From contig NZ_JAUSUZ010000001.1 of assembly GCF_030813715.1 (NCBI RefSeq), forward strand, positions 1,798,001 to 1,862,000: a stretch of DNA of 64,000 nucleotides, given 5' to 3'. Positions 16,725 through 25,117 of this stretch are shown here, piece after piece. The DNA is from Catenuloplanes indicus (GTDB taxonomy: Bacteria; Actinomycetota; Actinomycetes; Mycobacteriales; Micromonosporaceae). The notes below the pieces were generated by a model. The model searched no databases. It worked only from the letters and a program-made list of their open reading frames with translations, and was not told where the DNA came from. A program made the position numbers and the translations under genes. Positions within the stretch are counted from its first letter, which is position 1; every line of letters begins with the position of its first letter.

Positions 16725-17618
16725 CTATCTCTCGGGATTGGCCAGCGCACGGTAGGCCGCCCACGGGATAGCCGGCCGGGGAAGCCGGCGCCGTTGCAGA
16801 TAGGCGCGGGTGCTGCGGCGTGTCGCGCGCAGCAGCCGCACGATGCCGGCCGGCGAGTCGGACGGGCTGGGCTCGATCAGCGTGGCCGGGCGTAGCCGCC
16901 AGGTGTCGCCGGAAGCGCTCAGTGTGCCGCGCAGCAGCACGCTCCGAGAGCCGGACAACGCCTCGTCGTGACGGTGGACGAGCAGGCCCGCGGGACCGGG
17001 CACGACGTCGCTGCCGGCCGGCACGTGCAGCGCGTACCCGTCACCGTCCGGGGCCGGCACGGTACGCATAAGAACCGGCGCACCGGCGGCGTCGACGGCG
17101 CCGAGCACCGCGGACGGGAAGGCCCGTATCCGCTGCGCACCGAGGGGTGTGGCACCGCTGTCCGGGCGCGGGGCCGCGTCGAACGGCGGGCGGCGGGAGA
17201 CCCACTCCGGCGTGACGGTGATCAGTAGCCGCATGTGGTACCAGTCCATCAGCCACGTCGCAGGCCACGACACGTACGCGCGGCTGCCCGGCTGACGTTC
17301 GTAGAGCAGCCGCCAGTACGGTTCCAGCCCGGCCGGGTCGACGACGATCTCGTCCGGGCACGTCGCGGTGCCGCGCACCAGCACCTGATCCGGGCGTTCC
17401 AGGCCGCTGCCGGTCGGATCCGAGAAGAGCAACGCCACCCGCGGGTCGCGGCGGACGTTGATGGCCTTCTGCGGGAAGCCCAGCGAGGTGGTGATCAGGA
17501 ATGTGCCGTCCGGCTGCCGGAGCGGCACGGTCGGCCAGAGAATCGGTGTGCCGTCCCTGGCCAGCGTGGCGAATTCGCAGGTGCGGTAGGCGGCGATCAG
17601 GTCATCGAGGTCGGTCAC
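16725..17618 (-). CDS. Pyridoxamine-phosphate-oxidase-like split-barrel flavoprotein
   Basis: The 297-residue protein starts with a split-barrel flavin-binding domain ('LIAAYRTCEFATLARDG', 'TVPLRQPDGTFLITTS', 'KAINVRRDPRVALLFSD', 'VLVRGTATCPDE'). This pattern is shared by PPOX-type FMN and F420-dependent reductases. A second, less conserved half begins near residue 170 ('RIRAFPSAVLGAVDAAGAPVLM') and repeats the barrel pattern. The GTG at 17618 begins right at the domain; upstream codons extend the frame but add nothing conserved. The substrate is unknown. It lies alone between the Pycsar-like gene and the MMPL exporter, all read leftward, with 94 bases to the exporter's stop. Confidence 0.8.
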   Translation of the reverse strand: MTDLDDLIAAYRTCEFATLARDGTPILWPTVPLRQPDGTFLITTSLGFPQKAINVRRDPRVALLFSDPTGSGLERPDQVLVRGTATCPDEIVVDPAGLEPYWRLLYERQPGSRAYVSWPATWLMDWYHMRLLITVTPEWVSRRPPFDAAPRPDSGATPLGAQRIRAFPSAVLGAVDAAGAPVLMRTVPAPDGDGYALHVPAGSDVVPGPAGLLVHRHDEALSGSRSVLLRGTLSASGDTWRLRPATLIEPSPSDSPAGIVRLLRATRRSTRAYLQRRRLPRPAIPWAAYRALANPER

Positions 17619-17712
17619 GGCGGGGACCCTGGCGGACCGGCGTATACATGAGATCAACGGGAGTAAGGTGGCGCCGTCCCGCCCCACGGCGGGGGACGGG
17701 GCGGCGCGGGAG

Positions 17713-19836
17713 TCAGCCGACCGGCGCCGGTGCCGGATCGTCCTCCCGGTGCACGTACGCCGGCCCGCGGTCCCGGCCGGGAAGCAGCCTGCCGAGCCAG
17801 CGCGGCAGCCACCAGTTGGCCCGGCCCATCAGTACCATCGCCGCAGGCACCAGCACCAGCCGGACCACGGTGGCGTCGACCAGGATGGCGGTGGCCAGGC
17901 CGAGACCGATCATCTTCGTCACCAGGTCGCCCGCGGCGACGAAGCCGGCGAAGACCGCCACCATGATCAGTGCGGCGCTGGTGATGGTCCGCCCGGTCGA
18001 GGCCAGGCCCCGCACCATGCTGCCGACCGGGTCGCCCGACGCCTGCCAGTACTCACGGATGCGCGAGATCAGGAACACCTCGTAGTCCATCGACAGACCG
18101 AACAGCACCGTGAAGAGCACGAGCGGAACGAACGTCGACACCGGGACCGGCCGGTCCACGCCGATCAGGCTCGCGCCCCAGCCCCACTGGAACACGGCGG
18201 TCAGCACCCCGTACGCGGCGGCCACGCTGAACAGATTCACCACCGCGGCCTTCAGCGGCACCAGAATGCTCCGGAAGACCACGATCAGCACGATCAGGGA
18301 CAGCGTGACGACCATGCCGACCGCCCACCACAGGCGCTGATCCAGCAGGTCGGCGAGGTCGATGTAGACCGCGGTCGTCCCGGTCACCTCCACCCCCTCG
18401 GGCAGCACGACGTCTCGCAGGGTGGTGACCAGCTCGGCCGACCGCTCGTCCCGCGGGGCGAAGTCGGTCTGCACGGCCAGCATCGCACCGGTCCCGTCCT
18501 CGGAGACCAGCGGCGGGGACACGGCGGCGACACCCGCTTCGGCGGCGATCCGGGCACCCAGGCCGGGCAGCTCCACCGGATCCATCGAGGACAGGTCCAC
18601 GGCGACGACCACGGGGGCGTACGCGCCGGGCCCGAATTCGGCCGCGATGAGGTCGTAGGCCCGGCGAGCCGTGGTGTCGACCGGGCCGGAGCCGGCGTCG
18701 TCCGGCCAGGTCCGCATGCCGAGCGTCGGCGCGCCCAGCGTCAACAGGACGAGCAGCGCGCCGAGTCCCCAGAGCACGGGCCGGCGAGCCACCCGTCGCG
18801 CCCACCGCTGCGCTCCGGCCGGCGCCGCATCGCCCGGTGTCCGGTTGCGGTGGCGCCGGCCGACGATGCGCGGCCCGGACAGAGCACAGAGCGTGGGCAC
18901 CAGGGTCAGCGCGGCGGCCATCGTGGCCAGGACGACCAGCGCGGTGGCATAGCCGATCGACCGGAAGTCGGGCAGCCCGGAGACGAGCAGGCCGGACAGG
19001 GATACCAGCACGGTCGCGCCGGCGGCGAGCACGGAACGCCCGGCCGTCGCCGTGGCGGTGATCGCGGCCAGCCGAGGCGGCAGACCGTTGTGCAAGTCCT
19101 CCGCGTACCGGGTGACGAGCAGCAACGCGTAGTCGATGCCGACTCCGAGGCCGACCATCGTGGCCACGGTCGGAGCCAGGGAGCTGACCTCGGTGAACGC
19201 GGCTATCAGCAGCGTCAGCGCGGAGCCGGCGCCCAGGCCGAACAGCGCGGAGACGATCGGCAGCCCGGCCGCGAGCACCGACCCGAAAGCGATCAGCAGT
19301 ACGACGAGGGCGATCAGCACGCCGATCGCCTCCCCTGCGCCGCCGCCTGCCTTCTCCTGCTCGCCGACCTGACCGGCGACCTCGACCCGCACACCCGCAT
19401 CGGATGCGGTCGAGGTCGCGTCGCGGAGTCGCTGGACGACGTCCTCGCCGAGCTCGGTGACCGGTTTCCGGTAGCGGACGTCGATGAGGACGGTGTCGCG
19501 GTCGCCGGAGAACCGGGGTGTCCCCACATGCCCGACGTCCGGAACCGCACGCAGCCGGCCGGTCACGTCGTCGGCCAGTTCCTGGGCGACCGGCTGTCCG
19601 CCGGGCGCGTGCAGGACGACTCGTGCCTCGGTGCCCGACAGGTCGGGGAAGACACGTCTCAGCAGCTCGGTGCCGGCCTGGGCGCGCAGGCCGGGCACGT
19701 CGTAGTTGTCCTGCGGCACGCCACCGGCCGCGTTGGCGAGGGCGAAGGCGGCGACCAGCACCAGCACCCAGCCGGTGATCGTCCGCCACGGATGGGCGAC
19801 ACAGGCTTCGCCGATCCTGGCCAGAAATAACGTCAT
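17713..19836 (-). CDS. MMPL-family (RND) exporter
   Basis: The 707-residue transporter has the MMPL plan. There is one N-terminal membrane helix ('WRTITGWVLVLVAAFALANA'), a periplasmic-type domain of about 130 residues, then five helices including 'GVLIALVVLLIAFGSVLAAG' and the typical 'MVGLGVGIDYALLLVTRYAE' near residue 235. A second such half follows with 'VLFGLSMDYEVFLISRIREY' near residue 590. It uses the proton gradient to export lipids or drugs. The ATG at 19836 has an AAAGGAA ribosome-binding site; the longer upstream frame is noncoding. It is divergent from the first Tat-exported FAD oxidoreductase across about 200 bases and may export a product of that region. Confidence 0.93.
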   Translation of the reverse strand: MTLFLARIGEACVAHPWRTITGWVLVLVAAFALANAAGGVPQDNYDVPGLRAQAGTELLRRVFPDLSGTEARVVLHAPGGQPVAQELADDVTGRLRAVPDVGHVGTPRFSGDRDTVLIDVRYRKPVTELGEDVVQRLRDATSTASDAGVRVEVAGQVGEQEKAGGGAGEAIGVLIALVVLLIAFGSVLAAGLPIVSALFGLGAGSALTLLIAAFTEVSSLAPTVATMVGLGVGIDYALLLVTRYAEDLHNGLPPRLAAITATATAGRSVLAAGATVLVSLSGLLVSGLPDFRSIGYATALVVLATMAAALTLVPTLCALSGPRIVGRRHRNRTPGDAAPAGAQRWARRVARRPVLWGLGALLVLLTLGAPTLGMRTWPDDAGSGPVDTTARRAYDLIAAEFGPGAYAPVVVAVDLSSMDPVELPGLGARIAAEAGVAAVSPPLVSEDGTGAMLAVQTDFAPRDERSAELVTTLRDVVLPEGVEVTGTTAVYIDLADLLDQRLWWAVGMVVTLSLIVLIVVFRSILVPLKAAVVNLFSVAAAYGVLTAVFQWGWGASLIGVDRPVPVSTFVPLVLFTVLFGLSMDYEVFLISRIREYWQASGDPVGSMVRGLASTGRTITSAALIMVAVFAGFVAAGDLVTKMIGLGLATAILVDATVVRLVLVPAAMVLMGRANWWLPRWLGRLLPGRDRGPAYVHREDDPAPAPVG

Positions 19837-20034
19837 GCGCTCGGAATTCCTTTCGAACCGGTGGCTTCCCGGCCCACGACGGACCGCGACCGGACTTTGT
19901 TCACGCCGAGCCACCGAATGACGCAATCGCGACTCACGGTGAACAAAGCCGGACCCGGTCCCGTCGTGGGAACCGTCGGACGGGACGCGGTCGCATCCTC
20001 CGGCGCGTGAGCCACCAACGAAACGGAACTCTCG

Positions 20035-21474
20035 ATGAGGCACCTACCTGTCAGCCGTCGCGCTCTGCTGGGCGGCGGCGTCGCCCTGGGCACTGCGGCG
20101 CTGCTCGCCGGATGCGGGACGGAGACGGCTCCGGCCGGCGCCCGGCTGCTACGGCCCGGCGATCCCGGATACGACGCCGCGGTCAGCTCGTTCAACCTCA
20201 ACCAGATCCCGCGGCCCGGCACCGTCGTGCAGGCCCGGACGGCGGACGACGTACGGACGGCGGTGGGCGACGCCGCCGCCCGGCGCGCACCGGTCGGCGT
20301 CCTGGCCACCGGTCACCAGCCGTCCTCGCCGATCGGCGAGGACGCGGTGCTGATCACCACCCGTGCGATGCGCGGGGTGACGATCAACGCCGGCCGGAGA
20401 GTCGCCCGGGTAGAGGCCGGCGCGCTGTGGGGCCATACGCTCACCGCCGCGCTACAGCAGCAGCTGGTCCCGCTGCACGGTTCGACCGGCACGGTCGGTG
20501 TGGTCGGATACACGCTGGGCGGCGGGCTCAGCCCGCTGCTCGGCCGGGTGCACGGATACGCCGCCGACCACGTACTCGCGATCGATGTCGTCGGCGCGGA
20601 CGGCGAGCTGCGGACGGTCACCGCGAGCAGCGACCCGGAGCTGTTCTTCGGCCTGCGCGGCGGCAAGAGCAATTTCGGCATCGTGACGGCGATGGAATTC
20701 GGCCTGTTCCCGGTGCCGCCGCTCTACGGGGGCGCGATCATGTTCGACGGCGCGGACGGCGCCCGGGTGCTGCACACCTACCGGGAGTGGGTTCGCACGG
20801 TGCCGGAGACGATGTCGTCCTCGGTGGCGCTGCTGCGCCTTCCCGACCTGCCCCAGGTGCCGGAGCCGCTGCGCGGCAAGCTGGTCGCCAACGTCCGCAT
20901 CGCTTTCACCGGGCCGGCGAGCGAGGCCGCGGCACTGATCGCGCCGTTGCGCGCGGCGGCCACCCCGCTCCGCGACCAGGTGGCGCAGATGCCCTGGTCC
21001 GGTTACGCCGCTATTCACAGTGATCCGACCTCGCCGACACCCGCCTACGAGCGGACCGCGCTGCTGCGCGACCTGAGTGAGGACGCGGTCGATGCGCTGC
21101 TCGCGGCCGCCGGCCCGGACGCGCCGGCCCCGGTCACCGCGGTCGAGATCCGGCACCTCGGCGGTGCGCTCGCCAGGCCGCCGCAGGCGGAGAGCGCAGT
21201 CTCGCACCGGGACGCGGCGTTCACGCTGTTCATCGCCGGCGTCGGCGGCCCGGAGCAGGCCGGCTCCCTGAAGGAGGCCGCGGCCGGCATCGTGCGGGCG
21301 ATGCAGCCGTGGAGCACCGGCGGCATGTACGTCAACTTCATGAACACCGACGACACGTCTCCGGAGTCGGTGCGGCAGGCGTACCGGCCCGAGGTGTACG
21401 GCCGGCTGCTGGCTCTGAAGAAGCGGGTCGATCCGGACAACATGTTCCGGCTCAACCACAACATCGTGGACTGA
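20035..21474 (+). CDS. Tat-exported BBE-type FAD oxidoreductase, lipoprotein
   Basis: The 479-residue protein starts with a twin-arginine signal ('SRRALLGGGVALGTAALL', Arg8-Arg9) that ends in a lipobox ('LLAGC', Cys27), so it should be exported folded and anchored by lipid. The FAD_binding_4 domain follows, with the His that binds FAD covalently ('ATGHQPS', His94), 'TLGGGLSPLLGRVHGYAADH' and 'RGGKSNFGIVT'. The C-terminal BBE segment is 'RVDPDNMFRLNHNI'. The second flavin-linking Cys of berberine-bridge enzymes is absent (the site reads 'YTLGGG'), so a single covalent bond is expected. A close paralogue follows 118 bases downstream. The substrate is unknown; acting outside the cytoplasm suggests a late oxidation of an exported product. 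Confidence 0.92.
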   Translation: MRHLPVSRRALLGGGVALGTAALLAGCGTETAPAGARLLRPGDPGYDAAVSSFNLNQIPRPGTVVQARTADDVRTAVGDAAARRAPVGVLATGHQPSSPIGEDAVLITTRAMRGVTINAGRRVARVEAGALWGHTLTAALQQQLVPLHGSTGTVGVVGYTLGGGLSPLLGRVHGYAADHVLAIDVVGADGELRTVTASSDPELFFGLRGGKSNFGIVTAMEFGLFPVPPLYGGAIMFDGADGARVLHTYREWVRTVPETMSSSVALLRLPDLPQVPEPLRGKLVANVRIAFTGPASEAAALIAPLRAAATPLRDQVAQMPWSGYAAIHSDPTSPTPAYERTALLRDLSEDAVDALLAAAGPDAPAPVTAVEIRHLGGALARPPQAESAVSHRDAAFTLFIAGVGGPEQAGSLKEAAAGIVRAMQPWSTGGMYVNFMNTDDTSPESVRQAYRPEVYGRLLALKKRVDPDNMFRLNHNIVD

Positions 21475-21527
21475 CCGCCCGCCCTCGCCCGCAGGCCGCT
21501 ACCTCGTCAATCCCTCGGCGACCCTCC

Positions 21528-21551
21528 GTTGACCTCGGCACGTTGTGCTGT
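21528..21551 (+). promoter_or_regulatory. GTTGACCTC-N7-TGTGCTGT box upstream of second Tat FAD enzyme
   Basis: Both half-boxes and the seven-base spacing are identical to those at 12741-12764. It ends 41 bases before the start codon, so here TTGACC could serve as a -35, although no good -10 follows. Confidence 0.55.
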
Positions 21552-21592
21552 GAGACAGGGAAACCGCCTCGAGACAACCCGGAGTAACGCAT

Positions 21593-23101
21593 ATGCAGCA
21601 CTCGTCAGCCGGCCGGCCGATGCTGAACCGCCGTGCCGTCCTCGGTGCCGGCGTCGCCGTGGGCGCCACGGTCACGATCGCCGCGGTCGCGCCCGGCACC
21701 GCCGTCGCCAGCCCCGGAAAGGCCGGCCCGATCCGGCGGGGTGATCTGCCTAAGGGCGTGCAGGGCGCGGTGCTGCTGCCCGGTGATCCCGGCTACGACG
21801 CCGCGGTCAGCCCGTTCAACCTCAACCAGATCCCGCGCCCCGGGGTCGTCTTCGCCGCGGCGGCCGCCGCCGACGTCCAGGCCGCGGTCCGGCTCGCCAC
21901 CGGCCGCCGCGCACCGGCCGGCGTCCTCGCCACCGGTCACCAGCCGTCCGTGCCGATCGGCCCGGACGCGGTGCTGGTCTCCACCAAGGCGATGCGTGCG
22001 GTGCACATCGACCCGCGGCGACGTACCGCACGGGTCGAGGCCGGCGCACTCTGGGACGACGTGGTGAGCGCGTCACTCAAGCACGGTCTCGCTCCGCTGA
22101 CCGGATCCACCGGCACGGTCGGGGTGGTCGGGTACACGCTCGGCGGCGGGCTCAGCCCCACGATCGGGCGTAAGTACGGGTACGCCGCCGATCACGTCCG
22201 CAGCATCGACCTCGTCAGCGCCGACGGCCGGCTGCGGACCGTGACCGCGCAGAGCGACCGGGAGCTGTTCTTCGGGCTGCGCGGCGGGAAGAGCAACTTC
22301 GGCATCGTCACGTCGCTCGAATTCGACCTGTTCCCGGTCACCACGCTCTACGGCGGCGCGATCGTCTTCGACGGCCGGGACGCGGGGCGGCTGCTGCACG
22401 CCTACCGGCGCTGGGTCAAGACCGTGCCGGACGCGATGTCCTCGTCGGTGGCGCTGCTCCGCCTGCCCGACCTGCCGCAGGTGCCCGAGCCGGTACGCGG
22501 AAAACTCGTCGCCAGCCTGCGCATCTCCTACACGGGCCGGCCGGACACCGGGGCCTCGCTGGTCCGGCCGCTGCGTGCGGTCGCCACCCCGCTGATCGAC
22601 TCGGTCGCGGAGATGCCCTACGCCGCGTTCCCCGCCATCCACAGCGATCCGACCACGCCCACGCCCGCCTTCGAACGCACCGCCCTGCTCCGCGAGCTCG
22701 GCGCGGACACCGTCGACGCGCTCCTCGCGGCCGCCGGTCCGGGCAGCACGGTGCCGCTGGCCGCGGTCGAGATCCGGCACCTGGGCGGTGCACTGGCACG
22801 ACAGCCACGCCACCCCAACGCGGTCTCGCACCGGGATGCGGCGTTCACGCTGTTCATGGCCGGCGTCGGTGGCCCGGAGGCCGCGCCGGCCATCCGGAAG
22901 GCCACCGCGGACGTCATCCGCGTGATGCGGCCGTGGAGTACCGGCGGGATGTACATCAACTTCATGAACGTCGACGACACCTCGGACCGCTCGGTGCGCA
23001 GCGCGTACCGGCCGGACGTGTACCGCCGGCTGGAGGCGCTGAAGCGCCGTGTCGACCCGCGCAACACCTTCCGGCTGAATCACAATATTGAGCCTTGCTG
23101 A
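21593..23101 (+). CDS. Tat-exported BBE-type FAD oxidoreductase, paralogue
   Basis: The 502-residue paralogue of the preceding gene shares long stretches with it ('LPGDPGYDAAVS-FNLNQIP', 'GSTGTVGVVGYTLGGGLSP', 'RVDPRNTFRLNHNIEP'). It has a twin-arginine signal ('NRRAVLGAGVAVGA', Arg13-Arg14) but no lipobox. A normal cleavage site ('GTAVAS') near residue 40 predicts a soluble exported enzyme rather than a lipoprotein. The covalent FAD His is His116 ('ATGHQPS'). The pair arose by tandem duplication, and the two copies then diverged in how they are anchored. The conserved box upstream suggests it has its own promoter. It ends against the SARP gene with a strong shared terminator. Confidence 0.93.
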   Translation: MQHSSAGRPMLNRRAVLGAGVAVGATVTIAAVAPGTAVASPGKAGPIRRGDLPKGVQGAVLLPGDPGYDAAVSPFNLNQIPRPGVVFAAAAAADVQAAVRLATGRRAPAGVLATGHQPSVPIGPDAVLVSTKAMRAVHIDPRRRTARVEAGALWDDVVSASLKHGLAPLTGSTGTVGVVGYTLGGGLSPTIGRKYGYAADHVRSIDLVSADGRLRTVTAQSDRELFFGLRGGKSNFGIVTSLEFDLFPVTTLYGGAIVFDGRDAGRLLHAYRRWVKTVPDAMSSSVALLRLPDLPQVPEPVRGKLVASLRISYTGRPDTGASLVRPLRAVATPLIDSVAEMPYAAFPAIHSDPTTPTPAFERTALLRELGADTVDALLAAAGPGSTVPLAAVEIRHLGGALARQPRHPNAVSHRDAAFTLFMAGVGGPEAAPAIRKATADVIRVMRPWSTGGMYINFMNVDDTSDRSVRSAYRPDVYRRLEALKRRVDPRNTFRLNHNIEPC

Positions 23102-23108
23102 GGGTGGG

Positions 23109-23147
23109 GAGGCCGTCCGCCCGCTCCCCCGGCGGGCGGACGGCCTC
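23109..23147. terminator. Bidirectional terminator, 16-bp stem
   Basis: GAGGCCGTCCGCCCGC (23109-23124) pairs perfectly with the complement at 23132-23147 over a seven-base loop. It separates the convergent FAD oxidoreductase and SARP genes. Confidence 0.8.
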
Positions 23148-23166
23148 GGCCCGCCCGCCGTGCGCC

Positions 23167-24057
23167 TCAGCGCGGAAGGCGGCGGTGAGATCGCCGGACG
23201 ACACGGTGCGGCAGCGGGCGCGCGGGCGGCCGGCGGTGCGCCGGCGCGGTGGCCGGGAGCGGTGCGCCGGCCAGTGACGGATCGTCGACGAGGATCCGCT
23301 GGTGGGCCTGGCGTAGCGAGATGCTCGGCTCGACGCCCAGCTCGTCGACGATCCTGCGCCGCGCGCGCTGGTACTGCATCAGCGCCTCGGCCACCCGCCC
23401 GGCGGCGTAGAGCGTGGTCATCAGTAGTGCCTGGACGTCCTCGCGCAGCGGATGGCCGGCCGCCAGTGCGATCAGCTCGGGCAGGACCTCCCGGTGCTGG
23501 CCGAGGTTGACCCGGGCGTGGAGCAGTTCGAGCCGGGCGGCCATGATCTGCTGTTCCAGGCGGACCCGCTGAATGTGCGCGTACGGGCCGGGCAGCCCGG
23601 CGAGTGGCTGCCCGTGGCACAGCCGCAGCGCCGCGCTCTTCTCCTCGGTGACGGTGCGCCAGTCGGCGTGGCGCGCCGCGATCGCGCCCCGCGCGTCGTG
23701 CCGCGTGAAGTGCGACAGGTCCAGGGCGTCCCGCGGCAGGCAGAGCGCGTAGCCGCCGCTGGCCGAATCGATCCGCACGTCGTTGCCGGCGCCGGCCCGT
23801 TCGATCATCGCTCGCTGCCGGCAGATGTAGGTGCGCATGGTGGTCAGCGCGGTCCGGGGTGGTGCGTCACCCCACATCCCGGCGATCATCTCGTCGGTGG
23901 TCACCATCGCACCCTCGCGCACCGCGAGCATCGCCATGATGCCGCGCTGTTGCGGTGATCCCAGGTCGAGTTCGGCGCCGCCAACCCAGGCCCGGACCGG
24001 GCCGAGCACGGCGAATCGTGTGCCGGGATGGCTCGGATCTTGCGGTTCGACGGTCAC
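23167..24057 (-). CDS. SARP-family transcriptional activator
   Basis: The 296-residue regulator has an OmpR-like winged helix at the N terminus ('FAVLGPVRAWVGGAELDLG', 'QQRGIMAMLAVREG', 'TTMRTYICRQRAMIERAG'). A bacterial transcriptional activation domain follows ('LAGLPGPYAHIQRVRLEQQI', 'ALMQYQRARRRIVDELGVEP'), and then a short Arg/Pro-rich tail. This is the DnrI/RedD architecture that switches on antibiotic clusters by binding direct repeats near the -35. The GTG at 24057 follows AGGAG by four bases; a GTG twelve bases earlier is possible. It is divergent from the LysR gene across 129 bases and is a natural candidate activator for the surrounding oxidoreductases. Confidence 0.92.
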   Translation of the reverse strand: MTVEPQDPSHPGTRFAVLGPVRAWVGGAELDLGSPQQRGIMAMLAVREGAMVTTDEMIAGMWGDAPPRTALTTMRTYICRQRAMIERAGAGNDVRIDSASGGYALCLPRDALDLSHFTRHDARGAIAARHADWRTVTEEKSAALRLCHGQPLAGLPGPYAHIQRVRLEQQIMAARLELLHARVNLGQHREVLPELIALAAGHPLREDVQALLMTTLYAAGRVAEALMQYQRARRRIVDELGVEPSISLRQAHQRILVDDPSLAGAPLPATAPAHRRPPARPLPHRVVRRSHRRLPR

Positions 24058-24132
24058 GTCACTCCTCACGGTCTGCGGCGCGCGGCCGGCCGGCGCCCGG
24101 TGTACGAGATCAGCATGGCCGTCGTGCGGGCC

Positions 24133-24156
24133 GTTGCATCCCGGACGTTGCGCTGT
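24133..24156 (+). promoter_or_regulatory. Partial copy of the conserved box between SARP and LysR genes
   Basis: GTTGCATCC, seven bases, then TGCGCTGT: the second half differs by one base from the boxes at 12757 and 21544, and the spacing is the same. It lies 30 bases upstream of the LysR start. Confidence 0.35.
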
Positions 24157-24186
24157 TGTCTATCTCGATCGGAGATGGTCCGGGGT

Positions 24187-25113
24187 ATGGAACTTCGCCA
24201 GCTGGACTACTTCGTCGCCGTCGCCGAGGAGGGTAGCTTCACCAAGGGTGCGCGGCGGGTACGGGTGGCACAGTCCGCGGTGTCGGCGACCGTGCAGAAG
24301 CTGGAGCGCGAGCTCGGGGTGCCGCTGTTCGCCCGGGAGGCCGGTGGCGTCGCGCTCACCGACGCCGGCACGGCGCTGCTGCCGGAGGCCCGCGCGCTGC
24401 TCAGCGCGGAGCGGCGGGCCCGGGACACGGTGGACCAGGTCCGCGGTGGGCTGCGCGGCACGGTACGGATGGGGACGCTGGTCATGATCGGCGTCCGGCC
24501 GGCCTCGCGCGGGCTCCTGGTCGTCGACCTGCCACAGGTGCTGGGCCGTTTCCACGTCACCCATCCGCTGGTGAGGTTCCAGCTGCGGACGGCCCGGCGG
24601 GGTTCGGCCGGTCACCTGTCCGCGCTGCTGGCCGGCGATCTCGACCTGGCGCTGGTGGGCACCGTCGACCGGCCGGACGGGATCCGGCTGCATCGCCTCG
24701 GCGGAGTGCGGCTGTCGCTGGTCTGCCCTCGGCGGCACCGCCTCGCCGATGCCAGCTCGGTGAGCCTGGCGGACCTCGCCGACGAGACCTGGGTCGACTT
24801 CCCGCGCCTGTGGGGCAACCGGGCCATGACCGACCGTGCGTTCGCCGCGGCCGGCGTGCCGCGCGCCGTGCCGTTCGAGGCCGCCGACCAGGACACCGTG
24901 CTCGGGCTCGTCCGCAACGGTCTCGGCGTGGCGCTGCTGCCACGCGCCGGCGTCGACGACGAGGAGGTCGCCGTCGTGGACGTGGACGACGGCGACCTCG
25001 AACTGCCGGTATCGATCGCGCTGCCGAGCGACCGGGAGCCGTCGGCGGCCACCGCGGCGCTGCTCACCAGCATCCTGCGGGCCGCCGGCCGCCCGGTGTC
25101 ACGTCATCGCTGA
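24187..25113 (+). CDS. LysR-family transcriptional regulator
   Basis: The 308-residue protein opens with the classical LysR helix-turn-helix ('LRQLDYFVAVAEEGSFTKGA' through 'VSATVQKLERELGVPLF'). The effector-binding domain follows, about residues 90-300, with 'LLAGDLDLALVG', 'LSLVCPRRHRLAD' and 'LGLVRNGLGVALLPRAG'. It should bind a small-molecule co-inducer and control a divergent or nearby gene. The ATG at 24187 is set by the domain start; a longer open frame upstream overlaps the SARP promoter. It is convergent with the third FAD oxidoreductase gene, four bases from its stop, and divergent from the SARP gene. Confidence 0.92.
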   Translation: MELRQLDYFVAVAEEGSFTKGARRVRVAQSAVSATVQKLERELGVPLFAREAGGVALTDAGTALLPEARALLSAERRARDTVDQVRGGLRGTVRMGTLVMIGVRPASRGLLVVDLPQVLGRFHVTHPLVRFQLRTARRGSAGHLSALLAGDLDLALVGTVDRPDGIRLHRLGGVRLSLVCPRRHRLADASSVSLADLADETWVDFPRLWGNRAMTDRAFAAAGVPRAVPFEAADQDTVLGLVRNGLGVALLPRAGVDDEEVAVVDVDDGDLELPVSIALPSDREPSAATAALLTSILRAAGRPVSRHR

Positions 25114-25117
25114 GCGG

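Noticed and set aside
17668-19830. 720-codon open frame on the plus strand
   Set aside because: It is the antisense of the MMPL exporter gene; its product is low-complexity (His/Gln/Arg/Gly rich) and matches nothing, typical of high-GC shadow frames.
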